NCBI GenBank assembly: GCA_964555065.1
Contig: CAZKRB010000057.1
Coordinates: 1 to 20,080 of the forward strand
Direction: 5' to 3'
Origin: Syntrophus sp964555065
GTDB lineage: Bacteria; Desulfobacterota; Syntrophia; Syntrophales; Syntrophaceae
Length of the DNA: 20,080 bases
The translations under genes were made by a program, and so were the position numbers. A model generated the notes under the pieces. The model ran no database searches. It was not told the DNA's origin and saw nothing but the letters and a program-made list of their open reading frames with translations. Below, in pieces: positions 13,296 through 19,665 of the stretch (its first letter is position 1; every line of letters starts with the position of its first letter).

Positions 13296-13712
13296 CTAAG
13301 GCACCGGGGCGGCCACCTGTGAAATCGGCCATTCCCCCCGTTCCTTCAGGACTTCCCGGAAGACGTTGAGCGCTTCGTTGACGGCGGGCATGCCCGCATA
13401 GGGAGCCATTTGAAAGAATATTTCCGTGAGCTTGCGGGGGTCGCAACCCACGTTCAGGGCGGCATTGACATGAAGCTTCAGCTCGTCCGTTGCCCGGATG
13501 GCCCCCAGAATGGCGCAGGCTGCCATCTGCCTTTCTGGAAGGGTCAGCACTGTGCGGGAATAGAGATTTCCCGTGATAAACATCGAAAAGTCGTTGGCCA
13601 GATCCCGGTCGAAGGCCTTCCAAGTGAGGTAGGGCGGGTCAAGTTTTGCCCCCTTGCTGAAAAGTTTTTTCGCCGTCTCCTGTGTTGTCTTTCTGATTGC
13701 TTCCTCGTCCAC
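13296..13712 (-). CDS. Carboxymuconolactone decarboxylase family protein
   Basis: A 138-residue all-helical protein with the CMD-family pattern: Glu60 in LTLPERQM, an Ala/Gly-rich helix (64-72), His81 in KLHVNAALNVG, then LTEIFFQMAPYAGMPAVNEAL (95-115). It lacks the CxxC pair of the AhpD-type peroxidase subgroup, so it resembles gamma-carboxymuconolactone decarboxylase (PcaC)-like members more than AhpD. Exact substrate cannot be read from sequence. Start GTG 13712 has GAGGAG 11 bases upstream, slightly distant, so the start is moderately certain. It is the last gene of a minus-strand group with the HyuA-like and deacetylase genes, 94 bases after the deacetylase stop, and converges on the reductase gene across a 42-base gap containing a small CGCC/GGCG hairpin. 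Confidence 0.85.
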   Translation of the reverse strand: MDEEAIRKTTQETAKKLFSKGAKLDPPYLTWKAFDRDLANDFSMFITGNLYSRTVLTLPERQMAACAILGAIRATDELKLHVNAALNVGCDPRKLTEIFFQMAPYAGMPAVNEALNVFREVLKERGEWPISQVAAPVP

Positions 13713-13806
13713 GGATTGTTGTGCTCCTCTCTGCTTGATCTCCTTTTTGCCTTTTTCCGATCTCTCCCGCCGGCAGGCATTTTAGCCCCGATACCGGAGC
13801 TTTCCG

Positions 13807-15117
13807 CTATTTGACCAGAAAAAGGTCGTTGTCCTTATCCTGAAGGTAAACGTACTGGTAGGGACCCTTCTTCCCAGTCTTTTCGAAAGCCTCTTCCCCT
13901 TCCCGGCGGCATTGGCGGCAGGCGTTCCAGGGAATCGTGACGGCAAAGATCCGGTTTCCCCGGTCCGACTGGGAGTCAATCGTCACCAGTCCGCCGCAGT
14001 CATTGCAGACCCGGACGACCACGTCCTGCTGTTCGCTGATCCCGTCCGTATCGTAGTAGATTTGTTTGCGGCGCTCAGTGTACTTGGAGTCGCCGACCAC
14101 CTTCTTCCGGATCTCTTCCCGGCGTGACCAGAGTTCATAGATCGCTTCGGCCTCCCGGGCGATGTAGCGGGAAATATCCTGCGACTGCCTGAGGCTTTCG
14201 GGGTCGTATTCGGGTTCGCACACGCGGCTGTAATCCAGGCCGGCCATGGCCAGGATGATGCCCACGTTGACGTAGGGAAGGGCTTGTTCAATGGAATAGC
14301 CGCCCTCCAGAACGGCGATGTCTGGAGACAGGCGGTCGTTGAGCTGGGCGTATCCCTGGGCGCTGAAACGCATGTCCGTAATCGGATCGGAGTAATGGTT
14401 GTCCTGCCCGGCGGAATTGATCACCAGGTCCGGCTTGAACTGGTGAAGAATGGGCATGATGGCCTGTTCCAGGATGTAGAGAAACCCCTCGTCGGAGGTT
14501 CGAGGCGGCAGGGGGATGTTCAGCGTCGTTCCCAGGGCGTTGGGGCCGCCGAATTCCTCGTGAAACCCAGAGCCGGGGTAAAGGGTCCGGCCGTCCTGGT
14601 GGATGGAGATGCAAAGCGTATCGGGATCGTTCCAGAAAATGTCCTGGGTGCCGTCCCCGTGATGACAGTCCGTGTCCACTACGGCAATCCGCTTGTGGCC
14701 GTAATGGCGCCGGATATATTCGATCATGATGGCTTCCATGTTGACGTTGCAGAATCCTCTTGCCCCGTGAACGACCAGCATGGCGTGGTGTCCCGGCGGC
14801 CGGACGAGGGCGAAGGCATTGTCCACCTCTTTCGTCATCACCTTTTCCGCTGCGGTGATGGCCCCACCGGCGGCAATGAGGTGAGATTCCGTGGTCACGG
14901 CGGCGGGATCGGGTACGCAGAAGTGGACCCGGTTGATGTCCGCATGGGAGGCGATGGCAGGCTTGTACTCCACGATATTTTCCAAATCGAGGAGGCCCTC
15001 TTCAAAAACCTGATCCTGGGTATACAGGAGGCGCTCTTCCCGCTCCGGGTGAGTCGGCGAAATGGCCCAGTCAAAGGCGGGGAAAAAAATCAAACCCGTT
15101 CTGCGCGCTTTTTTCAT
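13807..15117 (-). CDS. Histone deacetylase superfamily amidohydrolase with C-terminal zinc ribbon
   Basis: These zinc enzymes remove acyl groups from amines such as acetyl-lysine or acetylpolyamines. The catalytic set is complete over residues 100-275: RPPGHHA (106-112, His110/His111), DTDCHHGDGTQ (148-158, zinc ligands Asp150 and His152), SAGQDNHYSD (235-244, zinc ligand Asp239) and LEGGY (270-274, Tyr274). SAGQDNH differs from the usual SAGFDAH. Beyond the ~300-residue catalytic domain is an unusual extension: a charged helical segment (~305-350) and a CxxC...CxxC zinc-ribbon-like motif (Cys371/374 and Cys400/403). The 436-residue length exceeds typical AcuC proteins (~310-390). Its ATG overlaps the stop of the HyuA-like gene by 4 bases (ATGA), indicating translational coupling and a shared pathway. 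Substrate unknown: protein deacetylation and small-amide hydrolysis are both possible. Confidence 0.92.
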   Translation of the reverse strand: MKKARRTGLIFFPAFDWAISPTHPEREERLLYTQDQVFEEGLLDLENIVEYKPAIASHADINRVHFCVPDPAAVTTESHLIAAGGAITAAEKVMTKEVDNAFALVRPPGHHAMLVVHGARGFCNVNMEAIMIEYIRRHYGHKRIAVVDTDCHHGDGTQDIFWNDPDTLCISIHQDGRTLYPGSGFHEEFGGPNALGTTLNIPLPPRTSDEGFLYILEQAIMPILHQFKPDLVINSAGQDNHYSDPITDMRFSAQGYAQLNDRLSPDIAVLEGGYSIEQALPYVNVGIILAMAGLDYSRVCEPEYDPESLRQSQDISRYIAREAEAIYELWSRREEIRKKVVGDSKYTERRKQIYYDTDGISEQQDVVVRVCNDCGGLVTIDSQSDRGNRIFAVTIPWNACRQCRREGEEAFEKTGKKGPYQYVYLQDKDNDLFLVK

Positions 15118-16787
15118 GATCGTTCTCCCGCCTTGAATCCCGCAATGAGGCCCGGTTTAACCTGAAGCTTGACGCGGATGTTTTTTCCCGTGGTAAAAAA
15201 ATCCCTGACCATATTAAATTCCTGCTCTTCGATGACTTCGATCTCCAGATCTTCTTCCCGGGCGCCCAGGCGCAAGGCCCGCTCCCTCAGCAGCCGCCTG
15301 CCTGTTACAATGGCATCGCCTCGCGTGAAGCGTTCGGGGATGCGCTGCTGGATGCCTTCCTCGGCGATGGTCATCGTCCCCTGTTCGGTATCGGCGAGAA
15401 CCGTTAACTCGGCGGTGGTCCTTGCCAGGGCGGCGCCGATGGCGTTCGCCACTTCGAAATGGGGAGGGATGGAGACGGGGCATTCCAGCAGTTGCCCAAG
15501 GCGGTCCGCCATGGGTTTGGCCGGTCCGCCGATGATGTACAGGACCTTGGGGGAAAGTTTTTTTCCTTCCAGGAGTTCGTGGATGGTATAGACCGGCTGG
15601 TTGTTGATCTCTTCGATAACGGAGCGGACATGACGGGCGATCATCTGGCAGGATTGCTCAAAAATACGCTCCGCCGCTTCCCGGAGGGTGCAGCCCATGG
15701 CCTGGGCGATTCCCTGGACGGCCCTTTCCGCAAGCGTTGGATCGCCGATATCGGTCAAGCCGAGGACGATCATCGCATCCGTGGGGGTGGGGCAGGGACC
15801 TCCGAAGGCGGCGGCCGGACCTTCCCGCTGCGGTCCGATCGAGAGCAGGCCACCTTCGAACCGGACTTTGCTGTCGCCGCCGATTCCCACGGGCTTAGAG
15901 CGCAGCCCCCGGATCAGCGTTTTGTAGCCCTCCATGGTGACCCCGAAGGCTTCGAGGAGGGGGATGCCATCGGCAAAGACGGCGATGTCCGTTGTAGTGC
16001 CGCCGATGTCCAGGGTGATGGCGTCCTCCCTGTTGTCCCCGGTCATACAGAGAATGCCCATGATGCTGGCTGCCGGTCCGGAGAGGATGGTGTGGACGGG
16101 AAATTCCACGGACTGCTCGATATCGAAGGTGCCGCCATCGGCCTTCAGGATGTAGACCGGAACGGAAATTCCCCGGTCCCGGAAAAAGGCGCTCACGGAG
16201 GAAGCAAAGGATGAATACAGCTTCCAGATTGCTTCATTGAGATAGGTGGTGGCAATCCGCCTTGGAAAGTTGAGATGGCCCGACATCCGGTGGCCCAAAG
16301 AGACATGATCCAGGCCCTCGTTGATGAGCCGCTCCACCTGAAGCTCCTGATTCGGATTGCGGGTTGAAAATTTGCCGATAATGCCGACGTGTTTCAGCCC
16401 CTGCTGCCGAAAGTTTTCCTGTACCCGGGCAACTTCGGCAGGGTCAAGGGGTGAGGTTTCAATGCCCCGGTGGTTGACATAACCGGACAGAAAGTGCGTG
16501 CTCCCGCCGGTTTCCATGTAGGAGGGAGGGAGGCCGGGACCGCTGATGACCAGCAGTCCGACGGGTTCCACCTTATTCTGGACGATGGCATTGGTGGAAA
16601 GGGTTGTGCTGAGAACCACCCGCTGGAGTTTCTCAAGCTGCTCGCCCTTGAGCAGCTCCGATGCAATTTCCGCAAGTGCCTCGACCTGCTTCGCGGGTGT
16701 GGGAACCTTAGCCGTTTTCCTAATCCGGCCGGAATCGATCAAAACCGCGTCTGTATGCGTACCCCCTACGTCGATGCCGAGAATCAT
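15114..16787 (-). CDS. Hydantoinase/oxoprolinase (HyuA-like) family protein
   Basis: HyuA-type proteins carry an actin-like (ASKHA) ATP fold and belong to ATP-dependent hydantoinases, 5-oxoprolinases and acetone/acetophenone carboxylases. Visible marks are the phosphate-1 loop IDVGGTHTDAV (5-15), TTLSTNAI (61-68), SGPAASIMG (236-244) and the second loop DIGGTTTDIAVF (260-271), plus GIGGDSKVRF (301-310) and YIIGGPAKP near residue ~415. At 557 residues it is shorter than the usual ~690-residue HyuA, and no HyuB-like partner gene is present, so it is unlikely to be a complete hydantoinase by itself. ATG 16787 has GAGGT upstream and a promoter candidate at 16830-16858. It is first in a leftward operon with a deacetylase-family gene (4-base overlap) and a CMD-family gene. 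Confidence 0.88.
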   Translation of the reverse strand: MILGIDVGGTHTDAVLIDSGRIRKTAKVPTPAKQVEALAEIASELLKGEQLEKLQRVVLSTTLSTNAIVQNKVEPVGLLVISGPGLPPSYMETGGSTHFLSGYVNHRGIETSPLDPAEVARVQENFRQQGLKHVGIIGKFSTRNPNQELQVERLINEGLDHVSLGHRMSGHLNFPRRIATTYLNEAIWKLYSSFASSVSAFFRDRGISVPVYILKADGGTFDIEQSVEFPVHTILSGPAASIMGILCMTGDNREDAITLDIGGTTTDIAVFADGIPLLEAFGVTMEGYKTLIRGLRSKPVGIGGDSKVRFEGGLLSIGPQREGPAAAFGGPCPTPTDAMIVLGLTDIGDPTLAERAVQGIAQAMGCTLREAAERIFEQSCQMIARHVRSVIEEINNQPVYTIHELLEGKKLSPKVLYIIGGPAKPMADRLGQLLECPVSIPPHFEVANAIGAALARTTAELTVLADTEQGTMTIAEEGIQQRIPERFTRGDAIVTGRRLLRERALRLGAREEDLEIEVIEEQEFNMVRDFFTTGKNIRVKLQVKPGLIAGFKAGERS

Positions 16788-16829
16788 GCGGAGACCTCAT
16801 TTCCAAGTGTGCTGAAGGATGATTGTTTT

Positions 16830-16858
16830 TATATACTGATAATTTTTTGTCTTGACAA
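16830..16858 (-). promoter_or_regulatory. Candidate promoter for the hyuA-like operon
   Basis: On the minus strand: TTGTCA (-35, 16858-16853), a 17-base spacer, TATATA (-10, 16835-16830). The expected start near 16823 would give a ~36-base leader before ATG 16787. The -35 shares the palindrome with the divergent promoter. Confidence 0.6.
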
Positions 16859-16860
16859 GG
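16849..16860. promoter_or_regulatory. Palindrome containing both divergent -35 boxes
   Basis: TTGTC-TT-GACAA in this span is an inverted repeat; the rightward TTGACA and the leftward TTGTCA are read from its two strands and overlap almost completely. RNA polymerase cannot occupy both, and a dimeric regulator could bind here. Confidence 0.5.
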
Positions 16861-16879
16861 TAAAAAAAAAGCGTATGTT
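16852..16879 (+). promoter_or_regulatory. Candidate promoter for the tandem lipoprotein genes
   Basis: TTGACA (-35, 16852-16857, consensus), a 16-base spacer including nine A, and TATGTT (-10, 16874-16879). It would start transcription ~60 bases before the first lipoprotein ATG. Confidence 0.65.
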
Positions 16880-16947
16880 TCCCTCGCACATGCAATTGAA
16901 TAGTTGAGTGATAGATAGGGTAAATGATTGAAAGGAGGTGACATTTG

Positions 16948-17202
16948 ATGAAGAAAGTCTTAACGCTCGTTATTACGATGGTTTTCTTTACGGCATTATC
17001 CTTTGCAGTCGTGGGTTGCAAGAAGGCGGAGGAGCAGAAGCCCGAGGAAGCCGTAAAGCAGGAGGCCCCGGCCCCGGCTCCGGCAGTGCCCGAAGCCCCG
17101 GCACCGGCCCCGGAAGCGGCGAAAGCCCCCGAGGCAGCGCCTGCACCGGCTCCGGAAGCAGCGAAAGCTCCGGAAGCACCGGCACCCGCACCGGCAAAGT
17201 AA
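16948..17202 (+). CDS. Small Ala/Pro-rich lipoprotein, copy 1
   Basis: This 84-residue protein has a lipoprotein signal peptide: MKK start, hydrophobic core (~4-21) and lipobox VVGC (21-24), with Cys24 the likely lipidated residue. The mature part starts KKAEEQKPEEAVKQ and becomes repeats of EAPAPAP and EAAKAPEA, a low-complexity, probably extended tail of about 45 residues. There is no +2 Asp after the Cys, so in E. coli terms it would go to the outer membrane; this is inference. It may span or tether in the periplasm. The start is ATG 16948 behind AAAGGAGGTG, a near-perfect ribosome binding site, and the promoter is strong, so high expression is expected. It is 54 bases upstream of a near-identical second copy. 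I recognise no named family. Confidence 0.8.
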   Translation: MKKVLTLVITMVFFTALSFAVVGCKKAEEQKPEEAVKQEAPAPAPAVPEAPAPAPEAAKAPEAAPAPAPEAAKAPEAPAPAPAK

Positions 17203-17395
17203 GATGATTGAGTCATCGGTAGTCTTCAAAAAATTGTAAAAGGAGGTGATATCTAGATGAAGAGGATTCTATCAGTTCTGTTTTCAGTACTTTTCTTTGC
17301 GGCATTATCCTTTGCAGTCGTAGGTTGCAAGAAGGCGGAGGAGCAGAAGCCCGAGGAAGCCGTAAAGCAGGAGGCCCCGGCCCCGGCTCCGGCAG
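16991..17395 (+). repeat. Direct repeat of lipoprotein coding sequence (96 bases, two copies)
   Basis: Copies at 16991-17086 and 17300-17395 differ at one base. Additional shorter repeats in the Ala/Pro-coding tails extend the similarity to the stop codons. This marks a recent tandem duplication or gene conversion. Confidence 0.85.
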
Positions 17396-17508
17396 CGCCT
17401 GAAGCTCCCGCTCCGGCCCCGGAAGCGGCGAAAGCCCCCGAGGCAGCGCCTGCACCGGCACCGGCCCCGGCAGCTCCGGAAGCACCGGCACCCGCACCGG
17501 CAAAGTAA
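17257..17508 (+). CDS. Small Ala/Pro-rich lipoprotein, copy 2
   Basis: This 83-residue tandem paralogue of the preceding gene also has a lipoprotein signal peptide and the same VVGC lipobox (21-24). The first ~14 codons differ clearly from copy 1, but 96 bases (17300-17395) match copy 1 (16991-17086) with one silent difference. The Ala/Pro tail has the same repeats in a different arrangement (APAPAPAAPEAPAP instead of a second EAAKAPEA). The ribosome binding site is AAAAGGAGGTGA. No separate promoter is evident in the 54-base gap, so both copies probably share one mRNA ending at the terminator at 17535. Function is unknown. Confidence 0.8.
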   Translation: MKRILSVLFSVLFFAALSFAVVGCKKAEEQKPEEAVKQEAPAPAPAAPEAPAPAPEAAKAPEAAPAPAPAPAAPEAPAPAPAK

Positions 17509-17534
17509 TTTTATAAAAAAAGCAACTGAAAAAG

Positions 17535-17577
17535 AACCGACCGGTATCTGGCCAGCCAGAAACCGGTCGGTTTTTTT
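17535..17577 (+). terminator. Strong intrinsic terminator after the lipoprotein genes
   Basis: AACCGACCGGT (17535-17545) pairs perfectly with ACCGGTCGGTT (17562-17572) around a 16-base loop, followed by seven T (17571-17577). Preceding A residues can extend pairing into the T-run. It lies 27 bases beyond the second lipoprotein stop. Confidence 0.85.
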
Positions 17578-17594
17578 GTTGTCCGACCGGTTTC
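17559..17594. repeat. Alternative hairpin competing with the terminator
   Basis: GAAACCGGTCGG (17559-17570), the right arm of the terminator, is also perfectly complementary over 12 bases to CCGACCGGTTTC (17583-17594). The two hairpins cannot form together. On the minus strand the same element could also fold. Confidence 0.55.
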
Positions 17595-17697
17595 GTTCAA
17601 CAACTTCTCCCCTCTTCCCACCCTCTGCCTTTCCGTCGACAGGGGCCCATCTCAAGTCATATTCCCCTTTCTTCCCGGAGAGCCCCGTTCTCTTTTA

Positions 17698-17726
17698 TTG
17701 AAATTACTGATAAATTTATTTGATAT
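17698..17726 (+). promoter_or_regulatory. Candidate promoter for the ytxH / DUF948 genes
   Basis: TTGAAA (17698-17703), a 17-base AT-rich spacer, and TGATAT (17721-17726). It is the only AT-rich segment upstream of the pair and would give a ~110-base leader. Confidence 0.45.
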
Positions 17727-17739
17727 GGATAACTGTTTC

Positions 17740-17798
17740 ATGTTAGAAAATAACATCATTGGAGTAGGGATTCCTGGATCCGGTCCGTTTCAGGAATC
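17740..17798. promoter_or_regulatory. Two inverted repeats in the ytxH leader, possible operators
   Basis: ATGTTA-GAAAA-TAACAT (17740-17756) is a perfect 6-base repeat starting ~14 bases past the -10 candidate. GATTCCTG (17769-17776) and CAGGAATC (17791-17798) form an 8-base perfect stem with a 14-base loop. The first looks like an operator and the second like an mRNA hairpin, but neither is assigned to a known regulator. Confidence 0.35.
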
Positions 17799-17842
17799 GT
17801 TGACGTGGAAACGAATGGAGATTTCAGAAAGGAGAATGTCCC

Positions 17843-18226
17843 ATGATCGAGAGAAACAACGATTTCATTACCGGGTTGCTCATCGGAGGCTTGGCTGGTG
17901 TACTCTTCGGCATTCTGTGCGCTCCTAAAAGTGGAAGAGAAACAAGAGAGGATCTCGGACGAAAAACAGAAGAGCTCATGGCGAAGGCGAAGGATGAATA
18001 TGACCAGGCCGTAGAGAAGAGCCGGAGTGCCTACGAAAGCGCCGTCAAAGCCATTTCCGAAGTGAAGAAAAAGGCGGGAGAAAAGGCGGGGGACGTGGAA
18101 AAAACGGCTGCTGAGCTGGCCGAACGCGGCAAAGAATCTCTGCAGGAAGGCGCTGGACGGGTGAAACGGGCCATCGACGCAGGCATGGATGCCTATCGGC
18201 AGGAAAAAGAAACCCCATCGGTATAA
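17843..18226 (+). CDS. YtxH domain-containing protein
   Basis: This 127-residue protein begins with a short polar segment, one membrane segment (~9-27, Gly/Leu-rich) and the YtxH signature APKSGRETRE (27-36). The rest is a long charged helix rich in Lys, Glu and Ala (~37-125), probably a coiled coil or amphipathic apolipoprotein-like helix. YtxH proteins are associated with general stress response in Bacillus; their biochemical role is not established. The ribosome binding site AAAGGAG supports ATG 17843. A DUF948-type membrane protein gene follows 26 bases later, mirroring the ytxG-ytxH pairing known in Bacillus, so the two products probably act together at the inner membrane. Confidence 0.86.
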   Translation: MIERNNDFITGLLIGGLAGVLFGILCAPKSGRETREDLGRKTEELMAKAKDEYDQAVEKSRSAYESAVKAISEVKKKAGEKAGDVEKTAAELAERGKESLQEGAGRVKRAIDAGMDAYRQEKETPSV

Positions 18227-18252
18227 CGGTGATTTTTTAAATGGAGGACGGC

Positions 18253-18651
18253 ATGGATGTGGAAGTCATTCTGTATATTGTGCTCGGGTTTCTGCTGCTG
18301 ATGGTTGTCCTGGTGGTTCCCTTCCTCTACCAGCTCTGGCGGACGGTCCGGGAGTTGTCCGTGACCCTCTGCTCCTTGAACGAGAGGCTGCCGTCCATCT
18401 TGAAGAATGTTGAAGAACTGACGGAAAATATGAACGAGGCGAGTCGGAATGTGAACGCCCGCGTTACCGAACTATCCTTTGCCTTTCAGCGAGCCCATGC
18501 CTTTTTAAACACGGTGCAGGGTTTTGAACAGATTCTGCGCTCGCGGGTCGGATTTCCCCTGCTTCGCGTATTTCAAAATGTCCTGCCTTTGCTGAAGGGA
18601 ACGCAGGCCTTCTGCCGGACACTGGGGACCGGCAGTAAAAGCCAGGGGTGA
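18253..18651 (+). CDS. DUF948 (YtxG-like) membrane protein
   Basis: This 132-residue protein has one N-terminal membrane segment (~5-26) followed by a helical region with the spacing of DUF948 proteins (RTVRELSVTLCSLNERLPSI and a heptad-like stretch to ~75), then a hydrophobic helix pair (~90-120). DUF948 proteins resemble methyl-accepting-type coiled coils and include Bacillus YtxG, whose gene neighbours ytxH as here. ATG 18253, with GGAGG 5 bases upstream, is preferred over the in-frame ATG 18241, which has no ribosome binding site. The stop lies within a small AGGGG/CCCCT hairpin (18644-18659) that lacks a T-run. Function unknown; a stress or envelope role is inferred from the pairing. Confidence 0.75.
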   Translation: MDVEVILYIVLGFLLLMVVLVVPFLYQLWRTVRELSVTLCSLNERLPSILKNVEELTENMNEASRNVNARVTELSFAFQRAHAFLNTVQGFEQILRSRVGFPLLRVFQNVLPLLKGTQAFCRTLGTGSKSQG

Positions 18652-18929
18652 ACGCCCCTTGGAGAGATAAGCAAGGCAAACAAGCCTAGGTATCCTGATG
18701 GACTTTTCAGCTTGAATTTCCAGGGAGTCTTTCCCTTTGTCGATCTTTCCGGGACTGGAAGGGCGTCACCGGACGAACAAAAAACAGGAGAATCAAAGGC
18801 GGCGGGGATTCCGGCTCCACCCATCTCCGCCTCCTTTTCCTGCACTCCCATACGACGGGAAGGAAACCGGCATCGTGTCGGGAAAAATTCAATGATCAAG
18901 CCCATGGGGAAACGTAAGGAACCGTTGAG

Positions 18930-19403
18930 ATGGCGAAGATGACCTTCGGCAGTAAATGGGGGCGTGTTCGGGTGAAGAGTGCCGGCAGCAAGGGAGAACC
19001 CTCCCGATCGCCGGAAGAGGTCGTCCGGGAATTGAAGCAGGATGCTCAACGGCCGGTAGGAGAGGATTACCGGGAAAGGTCGCTGGCCATCCATGGCCTG
19101 ATCTGCGCGCGATGCGGAAGGGAGTTTGACGAGTCCAATCGGAAGCTGCTGACCGTTCATCACAAGGATGGCAATCACCATCATAACCCCCCCGATGGGA
19201 GCAACTGGGAGAATCTCTGCGTTTACTGCCATGAAGATGTCCACAGCAGGGAACTCCTGGGAGCGTACCTGGAGGGGGGTGGGGGCGAAAAAGAGGCAAG
19301 CCTCGTTTATTCAAACGACAGGAATAACAAGGGCGAATCTGCCGGTTTCAGCGCCTTGGGGCAGAAGCTGATGACCGCCATGGAGAAAAAGAGAAAACCC
19401 TGA
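18930..19403 (+). CDS. HNH endonuclease domain protein (YajD-like)
   Basis: This 157-residue protein has a compact HNH nuclease core. Zinc-binding pairs are CARC (59-62) and CVYC (97-100); the catalytic/metal segment is VHHKDGNHHHN (76-86, His77/His78), with Asn92 or Asn95 and His101/His105 in CHEDVH completing the fold. The arrangement resembles short HNH proteins of the YajD type that occur as single genes in many bacteria. The N-terminal 50 residues are basic and the C-terminal 45 are low-complexity and charged. AAGGAA lies ~12 bases before ATG 18930, a mediocre site. The preceding 278 bases hold no gene I can support. DNA target and role are unknown; no methylase or other restriction partner is adjacent. 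Confidence 0.87.
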   Translation: MAKMTFGSKWGRVRVKSAGSKGEPSRSPEEVVRELKQDAQRPVGEDYRERSLAIHGLICARCGREFDESNRKLLTVHHKDGNHHHNPPDGSNWENLCVYCHEDVHSRELLGAYLEGGGGEKEASLVYSNDRNNKGESAGFSALGQKLMTAMEKKRKP

Positions 19404-19429
19404 GGCCGAGTCAAAGAGAGAGGAATGAG

Positions 19430-19660
19430 TTATTTCCAGATCAGCCCCGATTCCTTGGGGTTGGTGCTTGTCTTTTCCCCTACCGAAGTTCCACAGTAGA
19501 TGCAGGTGTAATCGTATTTTTCTCCACCGGCCAGGATCAGCAGCAGCCGCTTCCTCACCGGTACCGCACGCCTGCAGGCGGGACAATAAAGCTCTGTGGC
19601 CTCAAAATCCTGGTAGCTTTCCGCCTGCGGCCTGTTTCTGCCATTCCTTCCCTGATTCAT
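19430..19660 (-). CDS. Small zinc-ribbon protein
   Basis: This 76-residue cytoplasmic protein has two CxxC pairs, CPAC (26-29) and CIYC (53-56), separated by a basic/hydrophobic stretch, forming a probable zinc ribbon. N- and C-terminal ends are polar. Start ATG 19660 is chosen because AAGGGGTGA lies at a suitable distance; an in-frame GTG at 19669 would overlap the stop of the upstream gene by 4 bases and is a real alternative. It follows the NAD synthetase gene directly and is probably cotranscribed with it. Function unknown; small zinc ribbons of this kind are often annotated only as cytoplasmic proteins. Confidence 0.72.
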   Translation of the reverse strand: MNQGRNGRNRPQAESYQDFEATELYCPACRRAVPVRKRLLLILAGGEKYDYTCIYCGTSVGEKTSTNPKESGLIWK

Positions 19661-19665
19661 CGTGG

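Larger units (their letters stand above)
17509..17842. other. 334-base non-coding region between lipoproteins and ytxH
   Basis: No gene is seen. It contains the terminator and competing hairpin, a pyrimidine-rich stretch (~17605-17695), an AT-rich promoter candidate (17698-17726) and two inverted repeats upstream of the YtxH gene. Confidence 0.5.

Noticed and set aside
16797..17216. Minus-strand frame encoding a Gly/Ala/Ser repeat protein
   Set aside because: It is the complement of the Ala/Pro codon repeats of the lipoprotein gene and crosses its promoter region; the plus-strand lipoprotein has a lipobox and ribosome binding site.
16945..17508. CRISPR-like or satellite repeat array
   Set aside because: The repeats are Ala/Pro codons within two coding frames with proper starts, lipoboxes and stops; there are no unique spacers of constant length.
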